Source: Pseudoxanthomonas suwonensis
GTDB lineage: Bacteria > Pseudomonadota > Gammaproteobacteria > Xanthomonadales > Xanthomonadaceae
DNA length: 48,062 nucleotides
Assembly (NCBI GenBank): GCA_003240695.1
Contig: QFNC01000021.1
Location: forward strand, 1 to 48,062
Reading direction: 5' to 3'
Translations under genes and position numbers: made by a program
Shown: positions 19,573-27,870 of the stretch, piece after piece
How positions within the stretch are numbered: the first letter of the stretch is position 1
Layout of the letters: each line of letters starts with the position of its first letter
Notes under the pieces: model-generated
Told to the model about the DNA's origin: nothing
Databases searched by the model: none
The model's input: only the letters and a program-made list of their open reading frames with translations

Positions 19573-21003
19573 ATGAAGAAACACTATCCGTATTTCCTCG
19601 CCAACGCCGCCGTGGCCGCCAACCGCGACCTGCCGGTGGTGGACAAGTACACCCGCAAACCGGCCGCACACGTGGCACTGGCCGATGCCGCCACCGTGCG
19701 CAAGGCGATCGTGGCCGCGGTGAAGGCGCGGCCGGCCATGGCCGCATTGCCGCCGGATCTGCGCCGCGACATGCTGCGACACTGCGTGAAGCGCTTCCGC
19801 CAGCGCCGCGATGCGCTGGCCGAAGCCGTGTGCGTGGAGGCCGGCAAGCCGATGCGCAATGCCCTGGGCGAAGTCGATCGTCTGATCGACACCTTCCGCG
19901 TAGCGTCCGAGGAAGCCACCCGCGTGCAGGGCGAGATGCTGGAACTGGCCATTTCGCCGCGCACGCGTGCCTGCCGCGGCATGACCAGGCGTGTGCCGGT
20001 GGGCGTGTGCAGTTTCATCACTCCGTTCAATTTTCCGCTGAACCTGGTCGCGCACAAGGTGGCGCCGGCGATCGCGGTCGGCTGCCCGTTCATCCTGAAA
20101 CCGGCAGCGAACACGCCGATCGGCGCGCTGATGATCGGCGAGATCCTGGCCGAAACGGACCTGCCGACCGGCGCCTTCTCCATCCTGCCCTGCAGCAACG
20201 ACGATGCCGCCGCATTGGTGGAAGACGAGCGCATCGCCCTGCTCAGTTTCACCGGCGGGCCGGTCGGTTGGGACCTGAAAGCCCGCGCCGGCCGCAAGAA
20301 AGTGACGCTGGAACTGGGCGGCAATGCCGCCTGCATCGTCGACGAAGACCCCGGCCTGCCACTGGATGCAGTGGTGAAGCGCCTCCTGGCCGGTGCCTAC
20401 GACCAGTCCGGGCAGAGCTGCATCAGCGTGCAACGCATCTTCATCCACCGATCGCGCTACGACGCCGTGCGCAAGCGCCTGCGCGCCGCAGTGAAGGCAC
20501 TGCCGAGCGGCGATCCGCGCAAACCCGGTACCGTCGTCGGTCCATTGATCGATGAGGACGCCGCCGTGCGCGTGGAACAGTGGGTAGGCGCGGCGCGCAA
20601 GGCCGGCGCCAGGCTGCTGGCCGGTGGTCCGCGCAAGCGCAATCTAGTGCCTGCGCACCTGCTGGAAAACGTCCCGCATGCGGCCGATCTGTATCGCAAG
20701 GAAGTGTTCGGGCCGGTGGCCATGATCGAACCGTTCGACGATTTCGCCGACGCCCTGGCGCGCGTCAACGACAGCGATTACGGCCTGCAGGCCGGGGTGT
20801 TCACCGGCCACCTGCAGCATGCCCTGCAGGCCTGGGACACGCTGGAGGTGGGTGGCGTGATCATCGGCGATGTGCCCGGATTCCGCGTGGACAACATGCC
20901 CTATGGCGGCGTGAAGGCATCCGGGCTGGGTCGCGAAGGCGTGCGCAGCGCGATTGCCGAGATGACCGAACCGCGTCTGCTGGTGATTCGCGACGGCGAT
21001 TGA
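19573..21003 (+). CDS. NAD(P)-dependent aldehyde dehydrogenase
   Basis: 476 residues, ALDH superfamily. It has FNFPLNLVAHKVAPAIAVG, ILKPAANTP, SFTGGPVGW, the general base Glu247 in LELGGNA, nucleophile Cys283 in GQSCISVQR, EVFGPVAMIEPF, and the C-terminal NMPYGGVKASGLGREG. The substrate is unclear; the C-terminal pattern resembles the lactaldehyde/succinate-semialdehyde and non-phosphorylating glyceraldehyde-3-phosphate groups. The usual FTGSxxVG loop is shortened to FTGGPVG, a feature I have seen in a subset of these enzymes. The ATG lies two bases after the xseA stop, so it is probably co-transcribed with xseA. Confidence 0.9.
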   Translation: MKKHYPYFLANAAVAANRDLPVVDKYTRKPAAHVALADAATVRKAIVAAVKARPAMAALPPDLRRDMLRHCVKRFRQRRDALAEAVCVEAGKPMRNALGEVDRLIDTFRVASEEATRVQGEMLELAISPRTRACRGMTRRVPVGVCSFITPFNFPLNLVAHKVAPAIAVGCPFILKPAANTPIGALMIGEILAETDLPTGAFSILPCSNDDAAALVEDERIALLSFTGGPVGWDLKARAGRKKVTLELGGNAACIVDEDPGLPLDAVVKRLLAGAYDQSGQSCISVQRIFIHRSRYDAVRKRLRAAVKALPSGDPRKPGTVVGPLIDEDAAVRVEQWVGAARKAGARLLAGGPRKRNLVPAHLLENVPHAADLYRKEVFGPVAMIEPFDDFADALARVNDSDYGLQAGVFTGHLQHALQAWDTLEVGGVIIGDVPGFRVDNMPYGGVKASGLGREGVRSAIAEMTEPRLLVIRDGD

Positions 21004-21073
21004 CATTGCGGCACCGCAACCCCGTTGCGACTGGTCGTGCGTTGACAGTCCCCGACCCTGTCTGGAGCCTGCC

Positions 21074-22786
21074 ATGCGTTCTGTTCCGTTGCCGAGCCGT
21101 CTGTCCGCCGCCCTTGCCACCGCCGTGCTGGTGGTTGGTCTGGCGGCCTGCACCACCACCCAACCCGATGCTGCCAGCGCCCCTGACGCAGCAGAAGCGG
21201 CCGACGCGCTCATTGTGGTACAGACATCGCCGGCCATTGCGCCAGCGCCGCTGCCACCGCCACCGATGTCGCGCGAAACCGAACATCGCGCGGCCGCACT
21301 GCAGACGATCGGCGTGACCGGCTCGCGCATCGGTCAGCCGATGCCGCCGTCTGCCAATACCGAGCATTACGCCACCATCGACGACAACCCGGTGCATCGC
21401 ACCGGCGATGAGCCGGTGTCCACCTTTTCCGTGGACGTGGATACCGGCAGCTACACCAACGTGCGTCGCATGCTGCAGCAGGGCGTTCGGCCGCCGAAGG
21501 ATGCGGTACGCGCGGAGGAATTCATCAACTACTTCGATTACGGCCACGCCGCGCCGGCCGATCGCGACACCCCGTTCCGGGTGACCACCGAACTGGCCAC
21601 GGCACCGTGGAATGCGGAACACCGGCTGCTGATGATCGGCATCCAGGGTTACGACGTGCCGAAATCCACGCTGCCGCCGAGCAATCTGGTGTTCCTGATC
21701 GATACCTCCGGATCGATGAACAGTCCGGACAAGCTGCCGCTGGTGAAAACCGCACTGCGCCAGCTGGTGCCGCAGCTGCGCGCGCAGGACCGGGTCTCGA
21801 TCGTGGTGTATGCCGGATCGGCCGGGCTGGTGCTGCCGCCCACGCCCGGCGACCGGCACCGCACCATCCTGGACGCGCTGGACCAGCTGGAAGCCGGCGG
21901 CAGCACCAACGGCGGCGAGGGCATTCGTCTGGCCTATGCCATGGCCCGCGAAGCGCGCGTGGACGGCGTGAACCGGGTGATTCTGGCCACCGACGGCGAT
22001 TTCAACGTGGGCGTGACCGATCCGGAAGCGCTGAAGACCCTGGTGGCCGACCAGCGCAAATCGGGCATCGCGCTCAGCACGCTCGGCTTCGGCAGCGGCA
22101 ACTACAACGATGCGATGGCCGAACAGCTGGCCGACGTGGGCGACGGCAACCACGCCTACATCGACAGCGAACGCGAGGCGCGCCGCGTGCTGGCCGACGA
22201 AATGCAGGCCACGCTGCTCACCATCGCCCGCGACGTGAAGATCCAGCTGGAATTCAATCCCGCACAGGTGGCCGAATACCGCCTGATCGGCTACGAAAAC
22301 CGGGTGCTGCGCAACGAGGACTTCGCCAACGACCGCGTGGATGCCGGCGACATCGGTGCCGGCCACAGCGTGACCGCGCTGTACGAACTGGTGCCGGTCG
22401 GCTCGGCCACGCAGCTGCCGGCACTGCGCTACGGCGACAAGGCCGCACCTGCCGGCAAGTCGAACGAAATCGCGCATCTGCGCCTGCGCTACAAGCCGCC
22501 GCAGGGCGATGCCAGCCACCTGATCAAAACGCCCATCACCGCCGCGCAGCGACGCCGGCAACCCAGCGATGCCGTGCAACTGGCCGCAGCGGTGGCCGCG
22601 TTTGCCGATGCCCTGCGCGGGGGCGAACGCATGGGCATGGGCTGGGGCGACATCGCCCGGTTGGCTGGCTCCAGCGATCTGCCCGATCGCCAAGGCGCGA
22701 TCGCCGAACTGCGTGAACTGATCGGTCGCGCCGAACGGCTGACCCGCGGCGATGCGCCGGCATCCGGGCCGCCGGTTGCCGAGTGA
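21074..22786 (+). CDS. YfbK-like von Willebrand factor A lipoprotein carrying a VTGSR motif
   Basis: 570 residues. The lipoprotein signal ends LAAC (Cys26). A Pro/Ala-rich linker contains QTIGVTGSRI at 77-86, resembling the start of a TonB-dependent receptor plug. Next comes the YfbK N-terminal domain (FSVDVDTGSYTNVRRMLQQG, EEFINYFDY), then a VWA domain with an intact metal site DTSGS (Asp210, Ser212, Ser214), ATDGDFNVG, and the DUF3520-like C-terminal domain (LIGYENRVLRNEDFANDRVDAGDIGAGH, split here only by reading order). VWA domains bind protein ligands through Mg2+; the client is unknown. GGAG lies 8 bases before the ATG. The ECF sigma gene follows after 122 bases on the same strand. Confidence 0.9.
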   Translation: MRSVPLPSRLSAALATAVLVVGLAACTTTQPDAASAPDAAEAADALIVVQTSPAIAPAPLPPPPMSRETEHRAAALQTIGVTGSRIGQPMPPSANTEHYATIDDNPVHRTGDEPVSTFSVDVDTGSYTNVRRMLQQGVRPPKDAVRAEEFINYFDYGHAAPADRDTPFRVTTELATAPWNAEHRLLMIGIQGYDVPKSTLPPSNLVFLIDTSGSMNSPDKLPLVKTALRQLVPQLRAQDRVSIVVYAGSAGLVLPPTPGDRHRTILDALDQLEAGGSTNGGEGIRLAYAMAREARVDGVNRVILATDGDFNVGVTDPEALKTLVADQRKSGIALSTLGFGSGNYNDAMAEQLADVGDGNHAYIDSEREARRVLADEMQATLLTIARDVKIQLEFNPAQVAEYRLIGYENRVLRNEDFANDRVDAGDIGAGHSVTALYELVPVGSATQLPALRYGDKAAPAGKSNEIAHLRLRYKPPQGDASHLIKTPITAAQRRRQPSDAVQLAAAVAAFADALRGGERMGMGWGDIARLAGSSDLPDRQGAIAELRELIGRAERLTRGDAPASGPPVAE

Positions 22787-22908
22787 CGACAGCGAGTGCA
22801 TAGGCGATGGCGACAATGGCCCCGATCTCCGCCTGCGCGCCCAACAGCGACAGACGTCGGCATCGCCCCCGCTTCCGGTCGGGCCGCGCAAGCCGTACTC
22901 TAGTGCGG

Positions 22909-23472
22909 ATGAATGCGGGGTCCGGGCCGAGCGACGAAGACCTGATGCTGGCCTATGTCGCCGGCAGCATGGCCGCGTTCGAGCAGCTGTACGGCCGGCA
23001 CCGGGTGAAACTGTACGGCTTTCTGCACCGCCAACTGCGCAATTCCGCGCTGGCCGACGAACTGTTCCAGGACGTGTGGCAGAAGATGATCGGCGCCAGT
23101 CGCGACTGGACGCCCGACGCCGCGTTCGGTACCTGGCTGTATCGCATCGCGCACAATCGCCTGAACGATCACTGGCGTGCGCAGCGGCACCGCCCGGCCG
23201 CTCCGGAGGATGCCGACGAGCGCCTCGCCCGGGTCAGCGACCCGGACACGCCGGAAGCCTCGCTGTCGCAATTCCAGCAGCGCCGCGCCCTGCAATTGGC
23301 GCTGGATGAATTGCCGGACGAGCAGCGCCAGGTGCTGCTGCTGCGGCTGGAACAGGAACTCACCCTGGAAGCCATCGGCGAGATCACCGGCGTCGGCCGC
23401 GAAACCGTGAAATCACGCCTGCGCTACGCCATGGACAAGTTGCGCGCACGGCTGGGTGTCCCCACATCATGA
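22909..23472 (+). CDS. ECF-type RNA polymerase sigma factor
   Basis: 187 residues. The sigma-2 region is DEDLMLAYVAGSMAAFEQLYGRH...ADELFQDVWQKM...FGTWLYRIAHNRLND. The sigma-4 region is LQLALDELPDEQRQVLLLRLEQELTLEAIGEITGVGRETVKSRLRYAMDKL, a clear helix-turn-helix. It redirects RNA polymerase to a small regulon that is unknown here. An upstream in-frame start at 22807 adds an Arg-rich, non-homologous stretch, so 22909 is preferred. TACTCT (22896-22901) ends 7 bases before this ATG and no Shine-Dalgarno is seen. Its stop overlaps the next gene (ATGA at 23469-23472), as usual for a sigma/anti-sigma pair. Confidence 0.93.
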   Translation: MNAGSGPSDEDLMLAYVAGSMAAFEQLYGRHRVKLYGFLHRQLRNSALADELFQDVWQKMIGASRDWTPDAAFGTWLYRIAHNRLNDHWRAQRHRPAAPEDADERLARVSDPDTPEASLSQFQQRRALQLALDELPDEQRQVLLLRLEQELTLEAIGEITGVGRETVKSRLRYAMDKLRARLGVPTS

Positions 23473-24464
23473 GCATGCCCTCCCATCCATCGCTGAGCGC
23501 CGAGGAACGCGAGCTGGCCCGGCTGCTGGGTCGGCTGGACGGCGCGCGGCAGCCGTCTGTGGCAGTGGATGCCGCGATCCTGGCGTTGGCCCGCCAGTCG
23601 GTGGCAGCACAGGCGGCAGCACGATCCACGCCGCCGCGCCTGCGTCGCTGGCCTGCCGTCATGGGCCTGGCCGCTTCGCTGATGCTGGCCGTGGGCATTG
23701 CCTGGCAGCTGCGGCCGACACAAGACATGGATTACGCGAGTGAACCGCCGGCCGCCGCCGGTGCGCCCGAACAGGCCGCCAGCGGCCCGTGGGTGGATGA
23801 CATGGCTGCCGATGCCGCTGCACCGGCAGCAACACCCGACGCTTTTCCATCGGCAGAACCGACTGTGCCTGCGCCGATCATCCCGGCATCCAGCCGGAAC
23901 GGTGCGGCAGTCGCCATCGAAGCGGAGCCCGAACGCCGACAGCGCGCATCCGTGGCTTCCGAAGCAGCCCCGCAGGTCGCGATGCAACCGGACATGGCCG
24001 ACATGGCTGCGCCCATCGCAGCTCCCGTTCCGCCGCCACCGCCGCCGGCCATGGCCGAAGCGGCTGCGCCAGTCGAGGCCGCAACGAGTGCGGCCGCGCC
24101 TGCTGCTGCCCGCAACGGACGCACCCTGGACCAGATCGTCGTGACCGGTTCGAGAGTGCCCGAGCCAACGCCGGATTCAACGGCCAGGACGACCGCTGCG
24201 CAAGCACCTGCCGGTCTGCCAGCGGCCGATCGCGACTACGACACCGCCGGGTTCAGCACCGAAGCCATCGACCAGCAACCACCGGCCAATGCCGATGCAC
24301 CCCTGGTGCAGAAGGCCTGGCTGAACCGCATCCGCACCCTCCTGGCGCGCGGCGAGATCACGGCCGCACAACACAGCCTGGGCGAATTCCACCGTCGCTA
24401 TCCGCAGTATCCGCTGCCGGATGACCTGCAGCGGCTGGTTCCACCACCTGCACCGACGCCGTGA
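23469..24464 (+). CDS. putative membrane anti-sigma factor with a TonB-box-like motif
   Basis: 331 residues. A short acidic/basic N-terminal region (1-60) should be cytoplasmic and bind the sigma factor. One membrane helix (about 62-79, MGLAASLMLAVGIAWQL) follows, then a long Ala/Pro-rich periplasmic part. Residues 219-230 read TLDQIVVTGSRV, strikingly like a TonB box (DTIVVTA in FepA) plus the VTGSR found at the start of many receptor plugs. The last 50 residues (KAWLNRIRTLLARGEITAAQHSLGEFHRRYP) form a helical hairpin repeat-like unit. No zinc-finger anti-sigma motif (HxxxCxxC) is seen. The role is inferred from position, start overlap and topology. Its stop overlaps the GTG start of the YigZ gene. 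Confidence 0.78.
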   Translation: MSMPSHPSLSAEERELARLLGRLDGARQPSVAVDAAILALARQSVAAQAAARSTPPRLRRWPAVMGLAASLMLAVGIAWQLRPTQDMDYASEPPAAAGAPEQAASGPWVDDMAADAAAPAATPDAFPSAEPTVPAPIIPASSRNGAAVAIEAEPERRQRASVASEAAPQVAMQPDMADMAAPIAAPVPPPPPPAMAEAAAPVEAATSAAAPAAARNGRTLDQIVVTGSRVPEPTPDSTARTTAAQAPAGLPAADRDYDTAGFSTEAIDQQPPANADAPLVQKAWLNRIRTLLARGEITAAQHSLGEFHRRYPQYPLPDDLQRLVPPPAPTP

Positions 24465-25060
24465 CGCTGCAGACGCTGGCCGCCCCGGCCCGCCACCAGC
24501 TGGAAGTGAAACACAGCCGCTTTCTCGCCATCGCGGCAGCCGCGGACGATGCCGACGCGGCGATGGCGTGGCTGGCCAAGCACGCCGATCCGCAGGCCAC
24601 TCACAACTGCTGGGCCTGGCGCATCGGGACGATCTACCGATTCCACGACGATGGCGAACCGCCCGGCACCGCCGGCAAACCCATCCTGATGGCCATCGAT
24701 GGACAGGGATTCGATGCGGTGGCGGTGCTGGTGACGCGCTGGTTCGGTGGGATCAAGCTGGGTGCCGGCGGACTGATGCGCGCCTACGGCGGTGCTGCAG
24801 CCGAATGCCTGCGCACGGCCGAACGGCAACCCATCATCGCGATGACGGAATTGCTGCTGCAGGCGCCGTTCGCCGATCTGGGTGCGATGCACGCCATCGT
24901 GGCGGCTGCCGCGGCCGAAAAGCTGGGGGAAAGCTTCGATGCCGACGGCGTGCAGTTGCATGTGCGTCTGCCGTCCGCCGCGTGCCCGGATCTGGTCCGG
25001 AAACTGCGCGATGCCACCCGCGACCGGGTCCGCGTGCGCACAATCGGCGACAATGGCTGA
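24461..25060 (+). CDS. YigZ/IMPACT-family protein
   Basis: 199 residues from a GTG overlapping the previous stop (GTGA at 24461-24464). The UPF0029/IMPACT N-terminal domain is clear: KHSRFLAIAAA, THNCWAWRIG, DDGEPPGTAGKPIL and VTRWFGGIKLGAGGLMRAYGGAA, followed by a ferredoxin-like C-terminal domain. The biochemical role is unsettled; the eukaryotic relative IMPACT regulates the Gcn2 stress kinase. The stop TGA shares its A with the ATG of the ABC transporter gene (25060). Confidence 0.94.
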   Translation: MTLQTLAAPARHQLEVKHSRFLAIAAAADDADAAMAWLAKHADPQATHNCWAWRIGTIYRFHDDGEPPGTAGKPILMAIDGQGFDAVAVLVTRWFGGIKLGAGGLMRAYGGAAAECLRTAERQPIIAMTELLLQAPFADLGAMHAIVAAAAAEKLGESFDADGVQLHVRLPSAACPDLVRKLRDATRDRVRVRTIGDNG

Positions 25061-26853
25061 TGGCCCGACGTTCCTCGCGCAGCCGCGCATCCACTTTGCC
25101 CGATTCCCCCGACGCGCCCAAGGCACCCATCGGCACGCTGCGCGCGCTGTGGCCGTTCGTGATGCGCCAGCGCGGCTTGTTCATCGCCTGGCTGCTGGCA
25201 CTGGCCTGCTCGTCGGCGGCCACGCTCAGCCTGCCATTGGCCGCCCGGCAGATGATCGATCAGGGCTTTTCCAGCGCCGGTACCATCGACCGCGCCTTCG
25301 CGCTGCTGTTCGTGGTTGCCGTGGTGCTGGCGTTGGCCACGGCCGCGCGTTTCTACTTCGTCTCGCTGCTGGGCGAAAGGGTGGTGGCCGATCTGCGCGA
25401 TCGCCTGTACGCGCACCTGCTGCAGCTGGATGCCGCATTCTTCGACCGCACCCGCAGCGGCGAACTGGTCTCGCGCCTCACCGCCGATGCCGAACTGCTG
25501 CGCAGCGTGGTGGGCAGCAGCATGTCGGTGGCCCTGCGCAGCAGCGTGACCACCATCGGCAGCCTGGTGATGCTGTTCGTCACCAGCCCGCGGCTGGCGG
25601 CGTGGGCGCTGCTCGGCATTCCGCTGGCGGTGCTGCCGATCGTGGCCGCCGGCCGCCGCCTGCAGGCGATGTCGCGCGCCAGCCAGGACCGCATGGCCGA
25701 TGCCAACACGCTCGCCACCGAAGCACTGGGCGCCGTGCGCACCGTGCAGGCGCATGTACGCGAACCCTACGAACGGACCCGCTTCGCCGATGCCCTGCAG
25801 GTGGCGGTACAGGCGGCGCGCCGCCGCATCCGCTCGCAGGCGCTGGTCACGGCGCTCGCCATCGTGCTGATCTTCGGCGCGATCACGCTGGTGCTGTGGT
25901 CCGGTGCACACGACGTGGTGGCCGGCCGGATGAGTGCCGGCGTGCTGGCGCAGTTCGTGCTGTACGCCATCCTCGGTGCCGGTTCGGTGGGATCGCTGGC
26001 CGAGGTGTGGAACGAACTGCAACGCGCGGCCGGCGGCATGGGCCGCATCGGAGACCTGCTGCAGCAGACCAGCGCGATCGCGTCACCGGCGCAACCGCAG
26101 CCGTTGCCACAGCCGCTGCGCGGCGAACTGCGGCTGGATCACGTCACCTTCCACTACCCCGCCCGGCCGGACGCGCCGGCGTTGAACGACGTGTCGCTGC
26201 GGGTGCAGCCTGGAGAGACCGTCGCGCTGGTGGGGCCGTCCGGTGCCGGCAAAAGCACCGTGTTCTCGCTGCTGCTGCGCTTCCACGATCCCGAACAGGG
26301 CAGCGTGCAGGTGGATGGCATCGACGTGCGCCAGCTGGATGTGGCCGCGCTGCGCGAGCAGATCGCGCTGGTGCCGCAATCACCCACCATTTTCGCGGCG
26401 AGCGCACGCGACAACATCCGCTACGGCCGCCTGGACGCCGACGACGCCGCCATCCGCCAAGCGGCCCGCGCCGCCGAGGCCGGCGAGTTCCTGTCGGCCT
26501 TGCCCAACGGCTACGACGAAGAACTGGGCGAACGCGGCGCGCGCCTGTCCGGTGGCCAGCAGCAGCGCGTGGCCATCGCCCGTGCCTTGTTGAAGGATGC
26601 ACCGATCCTGCTGCTGGACGAAGCCACATCGGCACTGGATGCGCACAGCGAACGCGCCGTGCAGACCGCGCTGGAACACCTGATGGCCGGACGCACCACG
26701 CTGGTCATCGCGCACCGGCTGGCCACCATTCTGAAGGCCGACCGAATAGTGGTGATGGATGGCGGCCGCATCGTCGCCGAAGGCACCCACGCGCAGTTGC
26801 TGGAACAGGGCGGCCTATATGCCGACCTGGCGCGGCTGCAGTTCCTGGGCTGA
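25060..26853 (+). CDS. type-I ABC exporter half-transporter (ATP-binding/permease)
   Basis: 597 residues. The N-terminal six-helix ABC transporter domain (about 25-330) includes ARQMIDQGFSS, RTRSGELVSRLTADAELLRSVVG and ALGAVRTVQAH, typical of MsbA/LmrA-like exporters. The nucleotide-binding domain has Walker A GPSGAGKST (392-400), Q-loop LVPQSPTIFA, signature LSGGQ (496-500), Walker B ILLLDEATSALD and H-loop IAHRLATI. It should dimerise in the inner membrane and flip or export a hydrophobic substrate, which is unknown. The ATG overlaps the YigZ stop by one base, so sigma, anti-sigma, yigZ and this gene form one coupled series. The cspA terminator lies just downstream. Confidence 0.93.
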   Translation: MARRSSRSRASTLPDSPDAPKAPIGTLRALWPFVMRQRGLFIAWLLALACSSAATLSLPLAARQMIDQGFSSAGTIDRAFALLFVVAVVLALATAARFYFVSLLGERVVADLRDRLYAHLLQLDAAFFDRTRSGELVSRLTADAELLRSVVGSSMSVALRSSVTTIGSLVMLFVTSPRLAAWALLGIPLAVLPIVAAGRRLQAMSRASQDRMADANTLATEALGAVRTVQAHVREPYERTRFADALQVAVQAARRRIRSQALVTALAIVLIFGAITLVLWSGAHDVVAGRMSAGVLAQFVLYAILGAGSVGSLAEVWNELQRAAGGMGRIGDLLQQTSAIASPAQPQPLPQPLRGELRLDHVTFHYPARPDAPALNDVSLRVQPGETVALVGPSGAGKSTVFSLLLRFHDPEQGSVQVDGIDVRQLDVAALREQIALVPQSPTIFAASARDNIRYGRLDADDAAIRQAARAAEAGEFLSALPNGYDEELGERGARLSGGQQQRVAIARALLKDAPILLLDEATSALDAHSERAVQTALEHLMAGRTTLVIAHRLATILKADRIVVMDGGRIVAEGTHAQLLEQGGLYADLARLQFLG

Positions 26854-26872
26854 CCGCACCACGCAACGAACA

Positions 26873-26892
26873 AGCCCCGCCGAAGCGGGGCT
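26873..26892 (-). terminator. intrinsic terminator of cspA with UUCG tetraloop
   Basis: Perfect 8-base arms AGCCCCGC / GCGGGGCT close a four-base loop that reads TTCG on the minus strand, giving the very stable C(UUCG)G hairpin. The minus strand continues TTGTTCGTTGC, a moderate U-rich tail. It lies 35 bases after the cspA stop and 19 bases after the ABC transporter stop, so it may act in both directions. Confidence 0.8.
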
Positions 26893-26927
26893 GTCTGCTG
26901 GAACGGGGGAAATGCAGGTTGCGCGGG

Positions 26928-27134
26928 TCAGGCGACCGGTTGCACGTTGGCAGCCTGGGCGCCCTTCGGCCCCTGCTGCACCTCGTAACTGACCCGCTGG
27001 CCTTCCTGCAGGCTGCGGAAGCCCTTGGCGTTGATGGCGGAAAAATGCACGAACACATCGGCGCTGCCGTCTTCCGGAGCGATGAAGCCGAACCCCTTGG
27101 CGTCGTTGAACCACTTCACATTGCCGTACTGCAT
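26928..27134 (-). CDS. CspA-family cold-shock protein
   Basis: 68 residues. This single-stranded nucleic-acid-binding cold-shock domain has RNP1 KGFGFI, RNP2 VFVHF, the aromatic patch (VKWFN), and the C-terminal QGPKGAQAANV. Such proteins melt RNA structures and act as RNA chaperones or antiterminators. The reading frame continues upstream, but MQYGNVKWFN is the family start (ATG at 27134). It has its own promoter at 27205-27233 and a 5' leader of about 60 bases. The leader holds no cold-shock box that I can recognise. Confidence 0.95.
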   Translation of the reverse strand: MQYGNVKWFNDAKGFGFIAPEDGSADVFVHFSAINAKGFRSLQEGQRVSYEVQQGPKGAQAANVQPVA

Positions 27135-27204
27135 GATGCTGCTGACCTCGTGATGGATGCTGCTGGGCGGTACCGGCGCATGCAAGCAGGTGCCGGCAGG
27201 CGCG

Positions 27205-27233
27205 AGTATGCAAAGCTGAACGCCGTCGTGCAA
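27205..27233 (-). promoter_or_regulatory. sigma-70 promoter of cspA
   Basis: On the minus strand TTGCAC (27233-27228) is separated by exactly 17 bases from CATACT (27210-27205). This is a good -35/-10 pair, predicting transcription from about 27198 and a leader of roughly 64 bases. The -35 sits in a CTGCTTGCA sequence that recurs at 27189-27181 inside the leader. Confidence 0.65.
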
Positions 27234-27237
27234 GCAG

Positions 27238-27258
27238 CCGTCCGCCGATTCCGGACGG
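27238..27258 (-). terminator. hairpin after the DUF2059 gene
   Basis: CCGTCCG / CGGACGG, 7-base perfect arms with a 7-base loop, 30 bases after the DUF2059 stop and just upstream of the cspA -35. There is no U tract, so it may attenuate, protect a 3' end or insulate the cspA promoter rather than act as a full intrinsic terminator. Confidence 0.45.
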
Positions 27259-27288
27259 CCACCTCCGATCATGCCCGGCGCGGGCCGG

Positions 27289-27810
27289 TTACGGATTGTC
27301 GAATACGACTGGCGGCTGTTCACCGCTGCTGCGACCGGTCCGTTCGGCTTCCAGCTCGCGCACCAGTTCGGCTTCCTTGCGCATGCCCCACTGCTGCCCG
27401 GCCGTCGCACCTTCCTTCATCACCAATGGCATGCGTTCCAGCACCCGGCGACCGGTCTCGGTCTTGTAGAAGGCCAGCACGGTGCGCAGATCCTCGGTGG
27501 AGAAATGCCGGTCGTAGATGCCCACCATCTCGTTTTCCAGCTCGCGCACATCCATCTTCGCCTTCAACCGGTCCAGGATGGCCGGATCGACCTTGGGATT
27601 GGACTGCTTCACCGCATCCAGCATCATCGCGATCATCTCGTTGCCCAGGCGCATGCTGCCGCTCAACGCCAGCAATTCGCGGATGATGGCGGCCTTCTCC
27701 GCGTCCACTCGTGCAGGTAAAGCGGCAGTCTGTGCCACGACCGGCGTGCTGCAAGCCAGCATCAGCGCCAGCAGCATCGGTTTCATCGTCTTCTTAGTCA
27801 TCTGGGTCAT
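27289..27810 (-). CDS. periplasmic DUF2059 protein
   Basis: 173 residues. A Sec signal peptide (KKTMKPMLLALMLACSTPVVAQ) with probable cleavage after VVAQ precedes a helical DUF2059-like domain: IRELLALSGSMRLGNEMIAMMLDAVKQ, then FSTEDLRTVLAFYKTETGRRVLERMP, a segment repeatedly found in this family. The function is unknown; such proteins are small, soluble and periplasmic. AGGAAA lies about 10 bases before the ATG at 27810; an ATG at 27783 would also leave a signal peptide. The family call is from memory of its conserved central motif. Confidence 0.82.
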   Translation of the reverse strand: MTQMTKKTMKPMLLALMLACSTPVVAQTAALPARVDAEKAAIIRELLALSGSMRLGNEMIAMMLDAVKQSNPKVDPAILDRLKAKMDVRELENEMVGIYDRHFSTEDLRTVLAFYKTETGRRVLERMPLVMKEGATAGQQWGMRKEAELVRELEAERTGRSSGEQPPVVFDNP

Positions 27811-27870
27811 GGCTGCGATTTCCTATGGTCGATTGGACAACTCCGGGCGCCGATGATAACCGGGAGCATC

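Noticed and set aside
21042..21070. Perfect TTGACA before the VWA lipoprotein gene
   Set aside because: No acceptable -10 at 16-18 bases; the transcription start would fall at or past the ATG. Not called as a promoter.
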